Source of the DNA: Candidatus Poseidoniaceae archaeon
GTDB taxonomy: Archaea > Thermoplasmatota > Poseidoniia > Poseidoniales > Poseidoniaceae
Assembly: GCA_022452125.1 (NCBI GenBank)
Contig: JAKURJ010000026.1
Coordinates: 1-15,824 of the forward strand
Length of the DNA stretch: 15,824 bases
Reading direction: 5' to 3'
Shown here piece by piece: positions 7,001-13,387 of the stretch (its first letter is position 1; the number at the start of each line of letters is the position of its first letter). Made by a program: the position numbers and the translations under genes. A model generated the notes under the pieces. That model was not told the origin of the DNA. It saw only the letters and a program-made list of their open reading frames with translations, and ran no database searches.

Positions 7001-9379
7001 TCCAGCATAAATGGAACCTCCTGCATTTCCAGAATCTATTGCAAAGTCAAAGAATTGGGCTGGTTGTAGATTCCAACTACCACCTCTAGGAAACGTAGTT
7101 GCAGTATTTCCATCCCACCTGATGGCTCCGTTTGAAGTTCCGATGTAAATTACTGAATTGCCAGGGGAGGATTCTAGGGCGTATACTTGGTTAGAAGGCA
7201 ATACCTCAGTCGAGCCTGCATTTGGAGAGTTAGGTTCTTGAGTCAGAGGAATCAATATTTCACCAGTTGATAGGTCCTTTCGTGCAACTCCATAACCCGG
7301 TAATCCCATGTGAAGAACTTGAGGGTTGGTTCCAAGAATGGCCACAGGCGCGAAATCAACATCATTTATTCCAGTTGAAACCCATGAGCCGAGGAATGTG
7401 TCGTTAGCGATAATGTAGCGATTTAATCCATCATCAGGAGTTCCAATGTATGCAACGCCGTTATGAATTGCAATCCCGGTCGGGTTGTCAGTATCTATGT
7501 CGCTGTTTGCCTCATTCAGAGCAACGGCTGAACCAGGAGATGATTTGTTGAATGCCGTAGCGCCATCTTCTGGGTGAATCACTACGACCCAATCGCCTTC
7601 AACATCTAGTCCGGAAACATCGTTTGACTGCAAGCCGTCACTTGTATCCCAAGTGTCGATAACATTCCCTGTGGTGTCAATGACATGGATTCCACTTCCT
7701 TCTGTGGCAACCAATACATTTGTTCCATCGTTGACAATTTGTGTGATTATATCCCCCGTATCTATGGCTGAAAGCCACCTTGATTGCCCGATGGAGTAAC
7801 GATCTAGGTAATTTTCACTACCGACATAGATTACTCCATTGAATTGCATTGCATCTCCCATGTCGCCTGCGCTTGGTCCGCTTCCAATCACGAAATCCCC
7901 AGTGTACATTGGCGTATTCCCTGGCTCTAGCATTGCCAAAACAGCACTACCATCAGTCACCATCACAGTGTCATTAGTAGGGCTTCTAACACCCGAATTT
8001 GGCCAGTGAATTATGTTTCTAGCATCATTGATTAGACCCAAATCAGTAAGAGGGATGGATGATGAGAATGTTCCAGAATTGGTATTGTAAACGTGGACAG
8101 TATCTATGGTGAGAATTTGAACTTCGTTATTTACGACGGTAATTCCAGTTACTTCGTTTGAAGACAACCAATTACCATCATTCCACGTAGCTAGCCAGAA
8201 GTTGTTCGTAAGGTCACGGCGTGCAATTCCAGCATCATATGATGAGATGAGTAACTGGTTTCCAGCAACTGCAAAATCGCTGATGAAATCTGAATGTAAA
8301 TTGTTTGCAGTTGACCATGGAGAAAGTGCTGACATGCTTGAGACATCCCATCTTGCAACTCCTCCGTCCAGTATTGAAACATACATGATGCCATTGTCCT
8401 CGAATACTTTCCAAGGCAGTCCTGCAGGCCAATTACTGGTTGCACTGGCTTGTTCAAGTGTCCATCCAGTGCCTGCAGTATTGAGTGTGAATATTCCAGA
8501 CTCGCTGAGCGCGAATAAATCTCCGTTATTAGCAACGTGAACTTTACTCCAAGCGCCTCCTGAAGGTTCAACTGGCAAATCAGAGTTCCAACTCGTGTCA
8601 TCCAAATTGACTGAATGAAGGATACCTGTTGCGGTTGTGACTAGCATTCGATTGTTGGCAACATCCATTTCTAAATCGGTGACATAGTTGTCATCATCAG
8701 TATTCTGAATTTCAAACAAATCAATTGCGCTAGGATTAGATTGTGCATCTAAAATGATGATGTACGTTCCAATGGCAACATACATTCTTCCATCCATTGG
8801 ATGGATTTCGTAATCTTGAATAAACAAATCAACAGGTTCCAAAGAGGTGAAAGGATCAGCAGGCGCCAAAACTTCCAGAATGAAATCGGTTATTTCGCTA
8901 CCAGAAGGCAGAGTCACAGTTGCGCCCACATCAGCGTTTGGTCCTAGCCTGCCTTGGTGTGGATTTGATGCATCGAATCCGAAGCTTTGTCCTAGCCACC
9001 CGTTACCTCTCCAGTCAAACATTACTTGTCCGGTATCCTGTGCCATCAGTAATGGCTGTTGAATCATTACTCCGTCAGAACCATCTGCTCTCAACTCCAT
9101 TGTAACATTTTCCAGAATCGCGCCAGGTGCGAAGTTCATCATCCATTCAGCACTTGCTTGGGCCCCGTTAATCGCATTCGCTCCTGTTGCATTGAGAAGC
9201 ACCCAACCGGTGTCTTCGGAACCTTCCATTGGCCATATTGTGCCGTTAGTTCCCTCATGCGCACTAGCCACTGGAGCCGTCAATATTGGGCCCAAAGATG
9301 CCAACAACATCACAGTGACAAGCATAACCGCTCTAGCACTAGATTTAGCAGGCCCTACGGGCCTGAGAGAACCGTTCAT
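1049..9379 (-). CDS. Giant secreted, membrane-anchored surface protein with beta-propellers and FN3-like modules
   Basis: A 2776-residue protein, the largest object in the window. Residues 1-40 are a signal peptide: basic Arg6/Lys12/Arg16, a hydrophobic core at 17-35 and an ASA cleavage site before H41. Residues 41-180 form an unassigned N-terminal domain. About 185-1830 are beta-propeller blades carrying a recurring GVARxD-x(5)-WLxxW-...-GLxSNxV pattern, like two-component-regulator/PQQ propellers. About 1930-2625 hold six FN3-like modules, four with a DxPxDDG signature. A Gly/Ser/Asp-rich linker precedes one transmembrane helix (about 2660-2677), then a basic stop-transfer stretch and a roughly 99-residue Pro/Gln-rich cytoplasmic tail ending SFLDDLL. 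More than 20 N-x-S/T sequons fit glycosylation outside the cell. No catalytic residues were recognised; adhesion, polymer binding or a cell-wall role are guesses. The start is supported by the signal peptide and a TATA-like box 26 nt upstream. It heads a likely operon with pabC and pabB. Confidence 0.93.
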   Translation of the reverse strand: MNGSLRPVGPAKSSARAVMLVTVMLLASLGPILTAPVASAHEGTNGTIWPMEGSEDTGWVLLNATGANAINGAQASAEWMMNFAPGAILENVTMELRADGSDGVMIQQPLLMAQDTGQVMFDWRGNGWLGQSFGFDASNPHQGRLGPNADVGATVTLPSGSEITDFILEVLAPADPFTSLEPVDLFIQDYEIHPMDGRMYVAIGTYIIILDAQSNPSAIDLFEIQNTDDDNYVTDLEMDVANNRMLVTTATGILHSVNLDDTSWNSDLPVEPSGGAWSKVHVANNGDLFALSESGIFTLNTAGTGWTLEQASATSNWPAGLPWKVFEDNGIMYVSILDGGVARWDVSSMSALSPWSTANNLHSDFISDFAVAGNQLLISSYDAGIARRDLTNNFWLATWNDGNWLSSNEVTGITVVNNEVQILTIDTVHVYNTNSGTFSSSIPLTDLGLINDARNIIHWPNSGVRSPTNDTVMVTDGSAVLAMLEPGNTPMYTGDFVIGSGPSAGDMGDAMQFNGVIYVGSENYLDRYSIGQSRWLSAIDTGDIITQIVNDGTNVLVATEGSGIHVIDTTGNVIDTWDTSDGLQSNDVSGLDVEGDWVVVIHPEDGATAFNKSSPGSAVALNEANSDIDTDNPTGIAIHNGVAYIGTPDDGLNRYIIANDTFLGSWVSTGINDVDFAPVAILGTNPQVLHMGLPGYGVARKDLSTGEILIPLTQEPNSPNAGSTEVLPSNQVYALESSPGNSVIYIGTSNGAIRWDGNTATTFPRGGSWNLQPAQFFDFAIDSGNAGGSIYAGTNIGVCQYSVATLGLNDCVNAQDGMPNWGVNAVGFNGSTIFGGTTNGVGLIDKSSLNVYDTWEAGEDTDNALVEVIGNIAYIGLNGIGIARYDIANNDWLPTWTESNVLDGGNGDVTSLVADIRPNLIWIGGADGFQLINVTTGSEVYDIEKTGSLYSGSGDPYDLAIYGDTMYYNQRYTSDSVFRIDIVNFTTKPTLDAGAQLSENGGDVYGMEIIGDVLHVSVASGQWWQTQGSGGIALYNLTTDSWQAELLPSGAVNRVTSHISSNGIEWISWGEEKLEAFYANGTKMGEWDDLEFPIREIVEFDGETLFATEDGVARFDESSEQWLSEWTAGNGLPNSADDVVYELWTDGTELVVGTARNQGWQGIDGEIMHLDASGTWTSWDGGSNGIPNGYPIGMEMCGGLFHVSMTANNGGVARFDLANGTIESAFTTSTRLDDGNAAAVACDDANEILYVAYHEDGEPISRYDYTNSQWLTSLTSSSHNIPSDPVWWGAMTFAAGKLVIGYDIGTQGDNVIGGGLAILSANGATVGTAGIVSTGSPVSSVDWLGTQWLIGQAGGTSGYSHVDTIGQAGQNTIHALPNLVSGQVTSMAGNQTHLWVASSSWQSTGSGVLQGVKLANGSVEWQKGWTIPANAAVTDIELVGTDLYLASNNRGLRLLDTTTGTLQQLPTGIHNFQDGLKVVGDDLFIGLQGSGTSSAGIQIFNTTTNTYTAGRLLAGLPSNNVNSFLTVTETNNLGQISSEMVYVATNNGVARWNATGDKWETAWTALDGLPISFVEDIIEFDGDIWMATPNGISHYDTIAMSITNYGKSDGLMGTSTWGLVGATTTSTDSSGVTTTQNSLFISHDGRGTDRPGITQFDAGSKTVTNLHQFDQLPSNSVSAVTADIWGVHIATDIGPLIHWIRSTGDFNVGVNVFSMEDWPVYRMRSDGSYLIAVGENGATVIQAGLNGGSIIGRYSASESTGGSVISNSYVTVSTSNGLRVWDLNSGDESSSVTMRKADPLSVGFQMQFQDITNYTHPGMQVSIIDASNSVTLSQDGVSGAHGVLMQTAPLTLSSPVSGAATWAKLVDLKWNATVNLSNDPTFITSMQYAVDNGVLLNGTRHITLTLTSPTNGSVWAKMTYDWYRTETPVQGLALWDRPDDGGQTLMANWTLVHDEDFARYLVYLNEGPWTTQPTVADLQPRAADASVSLHSRLQTDISTIDGQPLQDGVEYWAVVVVEYNDGRFGTPSAQFGPATPTDEVPRPPAWATALSGDTVVAVDGEVLAEWARCEALDLLSTRVYASTTEISDALGMSVNSEFLPQVGNTSIIALEAGKPHWLAFTCVDEAGQEDLVNATVIGPVVPTGGIDDGVPPPRLNGVWAEDVPNDDGGRVQIGWENSVASDCAFVVVYMMPEDPNSSTLPTNVDAFQEAGIVPDCETNMTIIDSIGDDSLVDGQTYWIGAVAFDKWLNGDTGDVTVLEVTPFVNNIDGSSEPERISELNAWDHPEDDGTAIDISWAPSEVDDFDYYVIWVSEHPLDDLTDFWPVAGIEPGICGCIVMDKQWIDTEKSPIELELNTALYGGSGLETSLPGQIVPDVELYVAVTVHDIKGNVYLDNLNTAVVTPIDNLADNTPPDRLVDLNLYDRPGDDGTAVMLEFGLSQASDVAYYEVYAAAFTFTSVGQSGTVKEPITTLDRSPILPLTIEVLALDTLVVPNIPVTVAVVPVDWSGNAHLDNLVTSTAIAIDDGIDDVGAYLPDIEGVSLKWIDDSILVSWDHTTDSSVRSYMIFISDSEFSNVADATNVGMSDVSSEFLITPELYSALSNDSSWWVGISAKDDVNYRKIIESQKINAIDSEGGSGDGDSEGDSSATDLGELFTSDNLIIAGMVLIALLLLVLVLRGRGGRKPGRNKEWELQEATWGIEARSGWDDVGSFGGQVAPPVAPPPAIQPAQQNDIYAAAQRIQEPSQPAQQQRWSQPTQQQQPPQGGIDTSFLDDLL
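1500..3600 (-). repeat. Six FN3-like modules in the C-terminal stalk of the giant surface protein
   Basis: Between about residues 1930 and 2625 the protein repeats a unit of about 105-140 residues. Four copies start with a shared signature: DRPDDGGQTLMANW (near 1936), DVPNDDGGRVQIGW (near 2161), DHPEDDGTAIDISW (near 2283) and DRPGDDGTAVMLEF (near 2423). Two more copies, near 2041 (PPAWATALSG...LAEW) and 2545 (SLKWIDDSILVSW), lack the DDG motif but keep the strand that ends in Trp. Each is followed by a strand of the YLVYL / YVIWVSE / YEVYAA type, as in fibronectin type III folds. Paired cysteines in some copies could form disulfides. These modules probably act as a spacer lifting the propellers away from the membrane. 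Confidence 0.7.
3990..8840 (-). repeat. Degenerate beta-propeller blade repeats inside the giant surface protein
   Basis: Roughly 1,600 residues consist of diverged units of about 45-60 residues. Examples are GIARRDLTNNFWLATW (near residue 384), GIARYDIANNDWLPTW (near 880), GVARFDESSEQWLSEW (near 1110) and GVARWNATGDKWETAW (near 1547). Many units continue with GLxSNxV and then a strand such as VIYIGTSNG. The alternation of short strands and the GxARxD / WLxxW / GLPSNxV signature is typical of regulator-propeller (Reg_prop) and related PQQ-like blades. Thirty or more blades would give four to six consecutive propellers; the exact number cannot be fixed by eye. The repeats are seen at the protein level and are not conserved as DNA, so they look old rather than recently amplified. 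Confidence 0.8.
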
Positions 9380-9398
9380 GTTTTCCTATCCTAATCCA

Positions 9399-9411
9399 AT
9401 GGTATATGAAG
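9399..9411 (-). promoter_or_regulatory. TATA-like box of the giant surface-protein gene (probable leaderless promoter)
   Basis: On the minus strand the sequence TTCATATACC (9401-9410) is centred about 26 nt upstream of the ATG at 9379. This is the spacing expected for an archaeal TATA box when transcription begins at or next to the start codon. A GGATAGG stretch 5 nt before the ATG could instead serve as a ribosome site, so the leaderless reading is not certain. Confidence 0.4.
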
Positions 9412-9415
9412 CGAA

Positions 9416-9482
9416 TGCTCAATTGTTTGAGGTAAAAGTCACCTGTAATCTCGGTATTCGCTATTTGTTCACTAATTGAGCA
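9416..9482. repeat. 9-bp inverted repeat in the divergent intergenic region
   Basis: TGCTCAATT at 9416-9424 is repeated as its exact reverse complement AATTGAGCA at 9474-9482. An extra half-site TTGAG at 9427-9431 forms a small hairpin-like element with the left arm (CTCAA-TTGT-TTGAG). It lies between the start of the giant minus-strand gene and the malic enzyme gene, where a regulator could bind to control both. Whether it functions is unknown; an inverted repeat of this length in 170 bp can arise by chance. Confidence 0.3.
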
Positions 9483-9538
9483 ATGTTGGGTCCTGCCTCA
9501 CACAAAGGTCAAACCCGAGGTCTGTCCGAATAGGCTTT

Positions 9539-9544
9539 GGAGAG
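9539..9544 (+). promoter_or_regulatory. Ribosome binding site deciding the malic enzyme start
   Basis: GGAGAG at 9539-9544 is followed by 6 nt and then the ATG at 9551. This places the true start at 9551 rather than at the upstream in-frame ATG at 9476. It also agrees with the N-terminus of MaeB-type enzymes, which begin a few residues before the ALDYHE segment. Confidence 0.6.
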
Positions 9545-9550
9545 ATAATT

Positions 9551-11851
9551 ATGGATGAAGATTGGCGTGAAAGCACCATCAAAAAAGAAGCTCTCGATTA
9601 CCATGAAGCGGAGCCAAAAGGGAAGATCAAAGTCGTTCCAACAAAACCACATTCTACCGCCCACGAACTGTCTCTCGCTTACTCACCGGGAGTGGCATAT
9701 CCCTGTCTGGAGATTGCAGAAAAACCAGATGATGCATACCGTTACACATCAAAAGGAAATCTTGTAGCGGTTATCTCAAATGGTACCGCAGTACTCGGTT
9801 TGGGCAATATTGGAGCACTTGCTTCTAAACCGGTTATGGAAGGGAAGGGCTTGCTGTTGAAGACCTTTGCAGACATTGATGTTTTTGACATCCAAGTCGA
9901 TACCGAAGACCCGGAAGAATTCATAAAAACAGTATGCAATATTGCACCTACTTTTGGTGGAATAAATCTTGAAGATATCAAAGCACCAGAATGCTTTGAA
10001 ATCGAGCGAAGAATAGCAGAGGCTACCGACATTCCTGTCATGCACGACGACCAGCATGGAACAGCGATTATTTCTGGTGCAGCCTTACTAAATGCTGCTG
10101 AGTTACAAGGCAAAGAACTGTCGAACATTAAGGTGGTAGTTGCGGGAGCCGGTGCATCAGCCATCGCTTGTGCAAATCACTACGTTTCCCTGGGCGTAAA
10201 GATGAGTAACATTGTGATGTGCGATTCCAAGGGAATAATGACAAAAAATCGATTGGATGATGGAGATTTGAATGAGTTCAAGGCCCCATTTGCTGTCGAT
10301 TCTGAAGATGGAAGCCTTGTGGACGCTTTAGTCGGTGCAGATGTTTTCCTAGGTTTGTCCAGAGGAGGCTTAGTCACTGGAGAAATGGTTGCAAAAATGG
10401 CAGATAAGCCGATTATTTTCGCTCTAGCAAACCCTACTCCTGAAATTATGCCACATGAAGTAACTGCGGTTCGCAGTGATGCAATAATCGCTACAGGTCG
10501 CTCAGATTATCCAAACCAAGTGAACAACGTTCTCGGATTCCCTTACATCTTCCGAGGTGCGCTTGACGTTCGTGCTAGAGACATCACTCAAGGAATGAAA
10601 ATGGCTGCAACTAAAGCTCTGGCAGCATTAGCAAAGGAACCGGTTCCGGATTACATCGCTCACGCTTATTCTGGCGAAGAAATGCAGTACGGGCCAGAAT
10701 ATATTATTCCTAAGCCATTCGACAGACGTGTATTGATTTGGGAAGCCGCAGATGTTGCAGAAGCGGCGGTAATGGAAGGAATTGCAGCGATTAGCGCTGA
10801 AGAATTTGACAAGCAAGCATACAGAGAATCTCTAGAAGCAAGATTGGGAATGTCGTATTCAGTAATGAGGGGAGTATTCAATCAGGTCAAGGGACGAAAG
10901 AAGAAAATTGTCTTCCCTGAAGGTGACCATGAAAAGGTCATTAGGGCCGCAGCACAATGCATTGAACAAGACATTTGTCAGCCAATTTTGTTAGGCAATG
11001 TGAAAAGTATTCGCGAGAAAATGGCTGAATTGAATATAGAATTTGATTGTGAGATTACTAATCCAAGATATGATGATAGAAGAATTGGAGATTACGATCT
11101 GAAGTTACTGGAAAATCGTAGCCGTAAGGGAATGACAATTGTCGACGCTCAAAGACTTCTGAAGAGCCGGCCATACTTTGCCGCACAAATGGTAGAACAG
11201 GGAGATGCAGATGGTTTCTTGGGAGGAATCAGTAGAAATTACGCCGATGTACTGCGACCATGTTTGGAAGTGATTGGAAGCGACGAGGACAGCCATTGTG
11301 CAATAGGCTGTTACATGATGGTTGTCAAGGGCAGATTGATTTTCTTAGGAGATGCAACAGTAAATGTATATCCAGATAGCAAAACGCTTGCAGATATTGC
11401 AGTCCAGACTGCTAAGGTGGCTCGAAGATTCGGATTAGAGCCAAAGGTTGCAATGCTTTCATTCTCTAATTTTGGAAGCAGTAGAGCACAACGTTCTGAG
11501 CGAATTGAGGAAGCGATTGAAATGGCATTAGAGATGGACCCGACACTCAGCATTGATGGTCCGATGCAAGCGGATACTGCTTTGGATATTGACGTTCAAT
11601 CAGAATACCCGTTCATGTCGTTCGATGGGCCTGCAAACGTACTGATTTGTCCGAATTTGGCTTCTGCAAATATTGCTTACAAGTTGCTAGAACAATTAGG
11701 CGATGCTGAAATGACAGGCCCGATTTTGGATGGTCTAGACAAGCCGGTTCAGTTGCTAGCTAGGGCAGACGGAGTTCGTCACATAGTCAACATGGCAGCG
11801 ATTTGTGCATTGGATGCGATTAGACAAGAATCGTACTGGTCTAGTCTTTGA
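9551..11851 (+). CDS. maeB: MaeB-type malic enzyme fused to a phosphotransacetylase-like domain
   Basis: A 766-residue NAD(P)-dependent malic enzyme that oxidatively decarboxylates malate to pyruvate, linking the TCA cycle to pyruvate and supplying reducing power. Residues 1-430 are the malic enzyme: AYSPGVAYPC with the probable catalytic Tyr44, EGKG with Lys99, expected metal ligands E141-D142 (LEDIKAPECF) and D167 (HDDQHGTA, 165-172), the nucleotide-binding GAGASA at 199-204, and GRSDYPNQVNNVLGFPYIFR. Residues from about 450 (KKKIVFPEGDHEKVIRAA) form the phosphotransacetylase-like domain, with SFSNFGSS at 637-644 and HIVNMAAI near the end. In characterised MaeB proteins this domain is regulatory and binds acetyl-CoA rather than acting as an enzyme. 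Length and order match bacterial MaeB (about 760 residues). The start at 9551 is chosen from the ribosome site and homology; a longer form from 9476 would add 25 unsupported residues. The 3' end overlaps the convergent gene by 11 bp. Confidence 0.95.
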   Translation: MDEDWRESTIKKEALDYHEAEPKGKIKVVPTKPHSTAHELSLAYSPGVAYPCLEIAEKPDDAYRYTSKGNLVAVISNGTAVLGLGNIGALASKPVMEGKGLLLKTFADIDVFDIQVDTEDPEEFIKTVCNIAPTFGGINLEDIKAPECFEIERRIAEATDIPVMHDDQHGTAIISGAALLNAAELQGKELSNIKVVVAGAGASAIACANHYVSLGVKMSNIVMCDSKGIMTKNRLDDGDLNEFKAPFAVDSEDGSLVDALVGADVFLGLSRGGLVTGEMVAKMADKPIIFALANPTPEIMPHEVTAVRSDAIIATGRSDYPNQVNNVLGFPYIFRGALDVRARDITQGMKMAATKALAALAKEPVPDYIAHAYSGEEMQYGPEYIIPKPFDRRVLIWEAADVAEAAVMEGIAAISAEEFDKQAYRESLEARLGMSYSVMRGVFNQVKGRKKKIVFPEGDHEKVIRAAAQCIEQDICQPILLGNVKSIREKMAELNIEFDCEITNPRYDDRRIGDYDLKLLENRSRKGMTIVDAQRLLKSRPYFAAQMVEQGDADGFLGGISRNYADVLRPCLEVIGSDEDSHCAIGCYMMVVKGRLIFLGDATVNVYPDSKTLADIAVQTAKVARRFGLEPKVAMLSFSNFGSSRAQRSERIEEAIEMALEMDPTLSIDGPMQADTALDIDVQSEYPFMSFDGPANVLICPNLASANIAYKLLEQLGDAEMTGPILDGLDKPVQLLARADGVRHIVNMAAICALDAIRQESYWSSL

Positions 11852-12662
11852 TTTGGATAACTTTACCTTCGGAATCTAAGCCCCAAGTGGCTCTTTTAGG
11901 TCGCCAGAATGCTCCGGTTACAAAGCCTGCGCACAGACCGCCGAATAGCAGATTAGCCCAACCATCGATTGCGTATGATGAGAAACCTCTGAGTATTGGA
12001 ATTGTGAAACTAGGAATGATTCCTAAAATTGTGGTCCAGAATAACTCACTGCGAATATTTGTTGCCAAATTTGCATTATCTGGAACTCTTGGAGCCTCGC
12101 CGAATCTTTTTGGTGAAACCACCAGTCTGAAACCAACTTTTGGAAGCGGCCTATCCCCTGGAGTGGTTACTTGCGCGTACACGCCCTCGCGAGAGGGGTG
12201 CGCTGATTGTGAAACCCTGTGCCCTGACATTGGCCCAATCATTTCTCCGACTCTTGGTCTACCGTCTAATGTGGCACCACGATGGTTGCCAGTGGCTTCA
12301 TCTGCCAATAGTTCGGTCCATCCACAAGGCAGGTTAATCAAGGATTCAGCAGCTTTCCATTCAGCCTGACTTGGGCGTCTGACATCGTCATCAAAATGTT
12401 CGGCTAGTTTCCTACATACCATCTCAACATCATCATGAGTGATCATGTCTTTGAGCTCATTAGAATCATCCTTTTCGCCAATAATTTGTGCAAATTGAGT
12501 TCTGGAAATTGGTGATTCCAAAATCATGAATGCGGGTAGGTCAACCCGATGCCTCGGTCTTTCACTTGCGTAGACCCATGCCCCTTTGTCAATTCCAAGA
12601 TAGATCTGACTTGAATCTATTTTGATGAATCTCAGACCAAATGGCCCTTCAACGATATCCAT
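11841..12662 (-). CDS. Degenerate formylglycine-generating-enzyme (SUMF1)-like domain with two C-terminal membrane helices
   Basis: The 273-residue product has an N-terminal C-type-lectin-like FGE/SUMF1 fold. ERPRHRVDLPAFMILESPIS (about 34-53) matches the opening strand, RRPSQAEWKAA (95-105) matches the family's RLPTEAEWEYA, GWTELLAD (114-121) stands where GNVWEW-x-x-D is usual, and VGFRLV (176-181) is the closing GFR strand. The active-site cysteine pair that binds copper in true FGE is absent; only Cys83 and Cys113 remain. Formylglycine formation is therefore unlikely, and a binding or structural role is more plausible. Two hydrophobic segments (about 207-226 and 234-252) anchor it, followed by a short basic tail. 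ATG at 12662 is preferred because AAGGTG lies 5 nt upstream; a GTG at 12668 overlapping the previous stop would add two residues. It is the last gene of a three-gene operon and its 3' end overlaps maeB convergently. Confidence 0.72.
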   Translation of the reverse strand: MDIVEGPFGLRFIKIDSSQIYLGIDKGAWVYASERPRHRVDLPAFMILESPISRTQFAQIIGEKDDSNELKDMITHDDVEMVCRKLAEHFDDDVRRPSQAEWKAAESLINLPCGWTELLADEATGNHRGATLDGRPRVGEMIGPMSGHRVSQSAHPSREGVYAQVTTPGDRPLPKVGFRLVVSPKRFGEAPRVPDNANLATNIRSELFWTTILGIIPSFTIPILRGFSSYAIDGWANLLFGGLCAGFVTGAFWRPKRATWGLDSEGKVIQIKD

Positions 12663-12664
12663 GT

Positions 12665-13387
12665 TCACACCTTCAGGGTTGCTTCAACGGCACGATACCA
12701 GTTCATTCCAGCCTCATGGTCTTCGATTTGTGAGAACTGTGGATAAGGAGATATTGAGCGAACATAACCAAACGCGGCTAAGTCAACCAAATCGGGAGTT
12801 TTTCCGCCGAAGAACATACTTCCATCGAATTGGTTAGTGAATTCACTTAGCAAATCATGCCACAATTTTTTGGGAGTTCGCCCATCTTTTTTGACTCGCT
12901 TTTTGGCAATGATTCCCCACATTACTGGGAATCCAGCCCATGCATACAAGCGCTTTGAAAAGAATCCGAATTTTTCGAGTTTAGAAACTCGAGTGGTTGT
13001 TTTCAGCGCCGAGCCGAGACTTCCATACAGAATTGGAATGGTTGCTTTTGACATGTGTAAATCGACCCAATCCATCCATTTGTCACGGCGCTCTTCATCA
13101 TCACTTGACCATAATTTCCCGCCATTATGGATAGAATCAATATGCTTCATAATCGGTGTTGAATCAACATGAACTTCGTTGTTAGAATCAACCCACACAG
13201 GGACTTTATTCCATTCAGGGGCGCTAGGCAAAGTCTTCTTTGTGCGCATGGGATTTACTTGTATTCTCTCGTGAGGAATATCTAGGTGTTCAAGCAGACC
13301 TCGTACCTTCCAGCAGAAGGGGCACGTGTACAACATGTGCAATTGCCCAGCATTCGCCATGGACCGTGGGGGCAGCCACTCCTTCAT
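12665..13387 (-). CDS. PTGES2-like glutaredoxin/glutathione-S-transferase-fold protein
   Basis: A 240-residue thioredoxin-fold plus GST-helical protein. Residues 19-29 (LYTCPFCWKVR) hold the CPFC redox motif (C22, C25). DIPHERIQVNPMR (36-48) and NKVPVWV with the cis-proline P63 complete the glutaredoxin half. After an acidic linker (SSDDEERRDKWMDWVD), the helical half ends in FFGGKTPDLVDLAAFGYVRS (192-211). This order and the wording VNPMR...KVPVWV...GGKTPDLVDLA closely resemble membrane-associated prostaglandin E synthase 2 and its bacterial relatives, whose physiological role outside animals is not established. A glutathione- or thiol-dependent redox or haem-related function is possible. 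The start codon overlaps the upstream stop (ATGA), and its own stop adjoins the next gene, so all three are probably co-transcribed. An alternative start is M10. Confidence 0.8.
   Translation of the reverse strand: MKEWLPPRSMANAGQLHMLYTCPFCWKVRGLLEHLDIPHERIQVNPMRTKKTLPSAPEWNKVPVWVDSNNEVHVDSTPIMKHIDSIHNGGKLWSSDDEERRDKWMDWVDLHMSKATIPILYGSLGSALKTTTRVSKLEKFGFFSKRLYAWAGFPVMWGIIAKKRVKKDGRTPKKLWHDLLSEFTNQFDGSMFFGGKTPDLVDLAAFGYVRSISPYPQFSQIEDHEAGMNWYRAVEATLKV

Noticed and set aside
8191..8601. 136-residue minus-strand reading frame in another frame of the giant gene
   Set aside because: It overlaps propeller sequence in the signature-bearing frame and has no recognisable features.
9476..9550. Upstream ATG adding 25 residues to the malic enzyme
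   Set aside because: MaeB proteins start close to the ATG at 9551, which also has a GGAGAG ribosome site 6 nt away.
9742..10164. 140-residue minus-strand reading frame
   Set aside because: It is antisense to the well-conserved malic enzyme domain.
11848..12369. 173-residue plus-strand reading frame
   Set aside because: It is opposite the FGE-like gene, whose protein has recognisable motifs and membrane helices.
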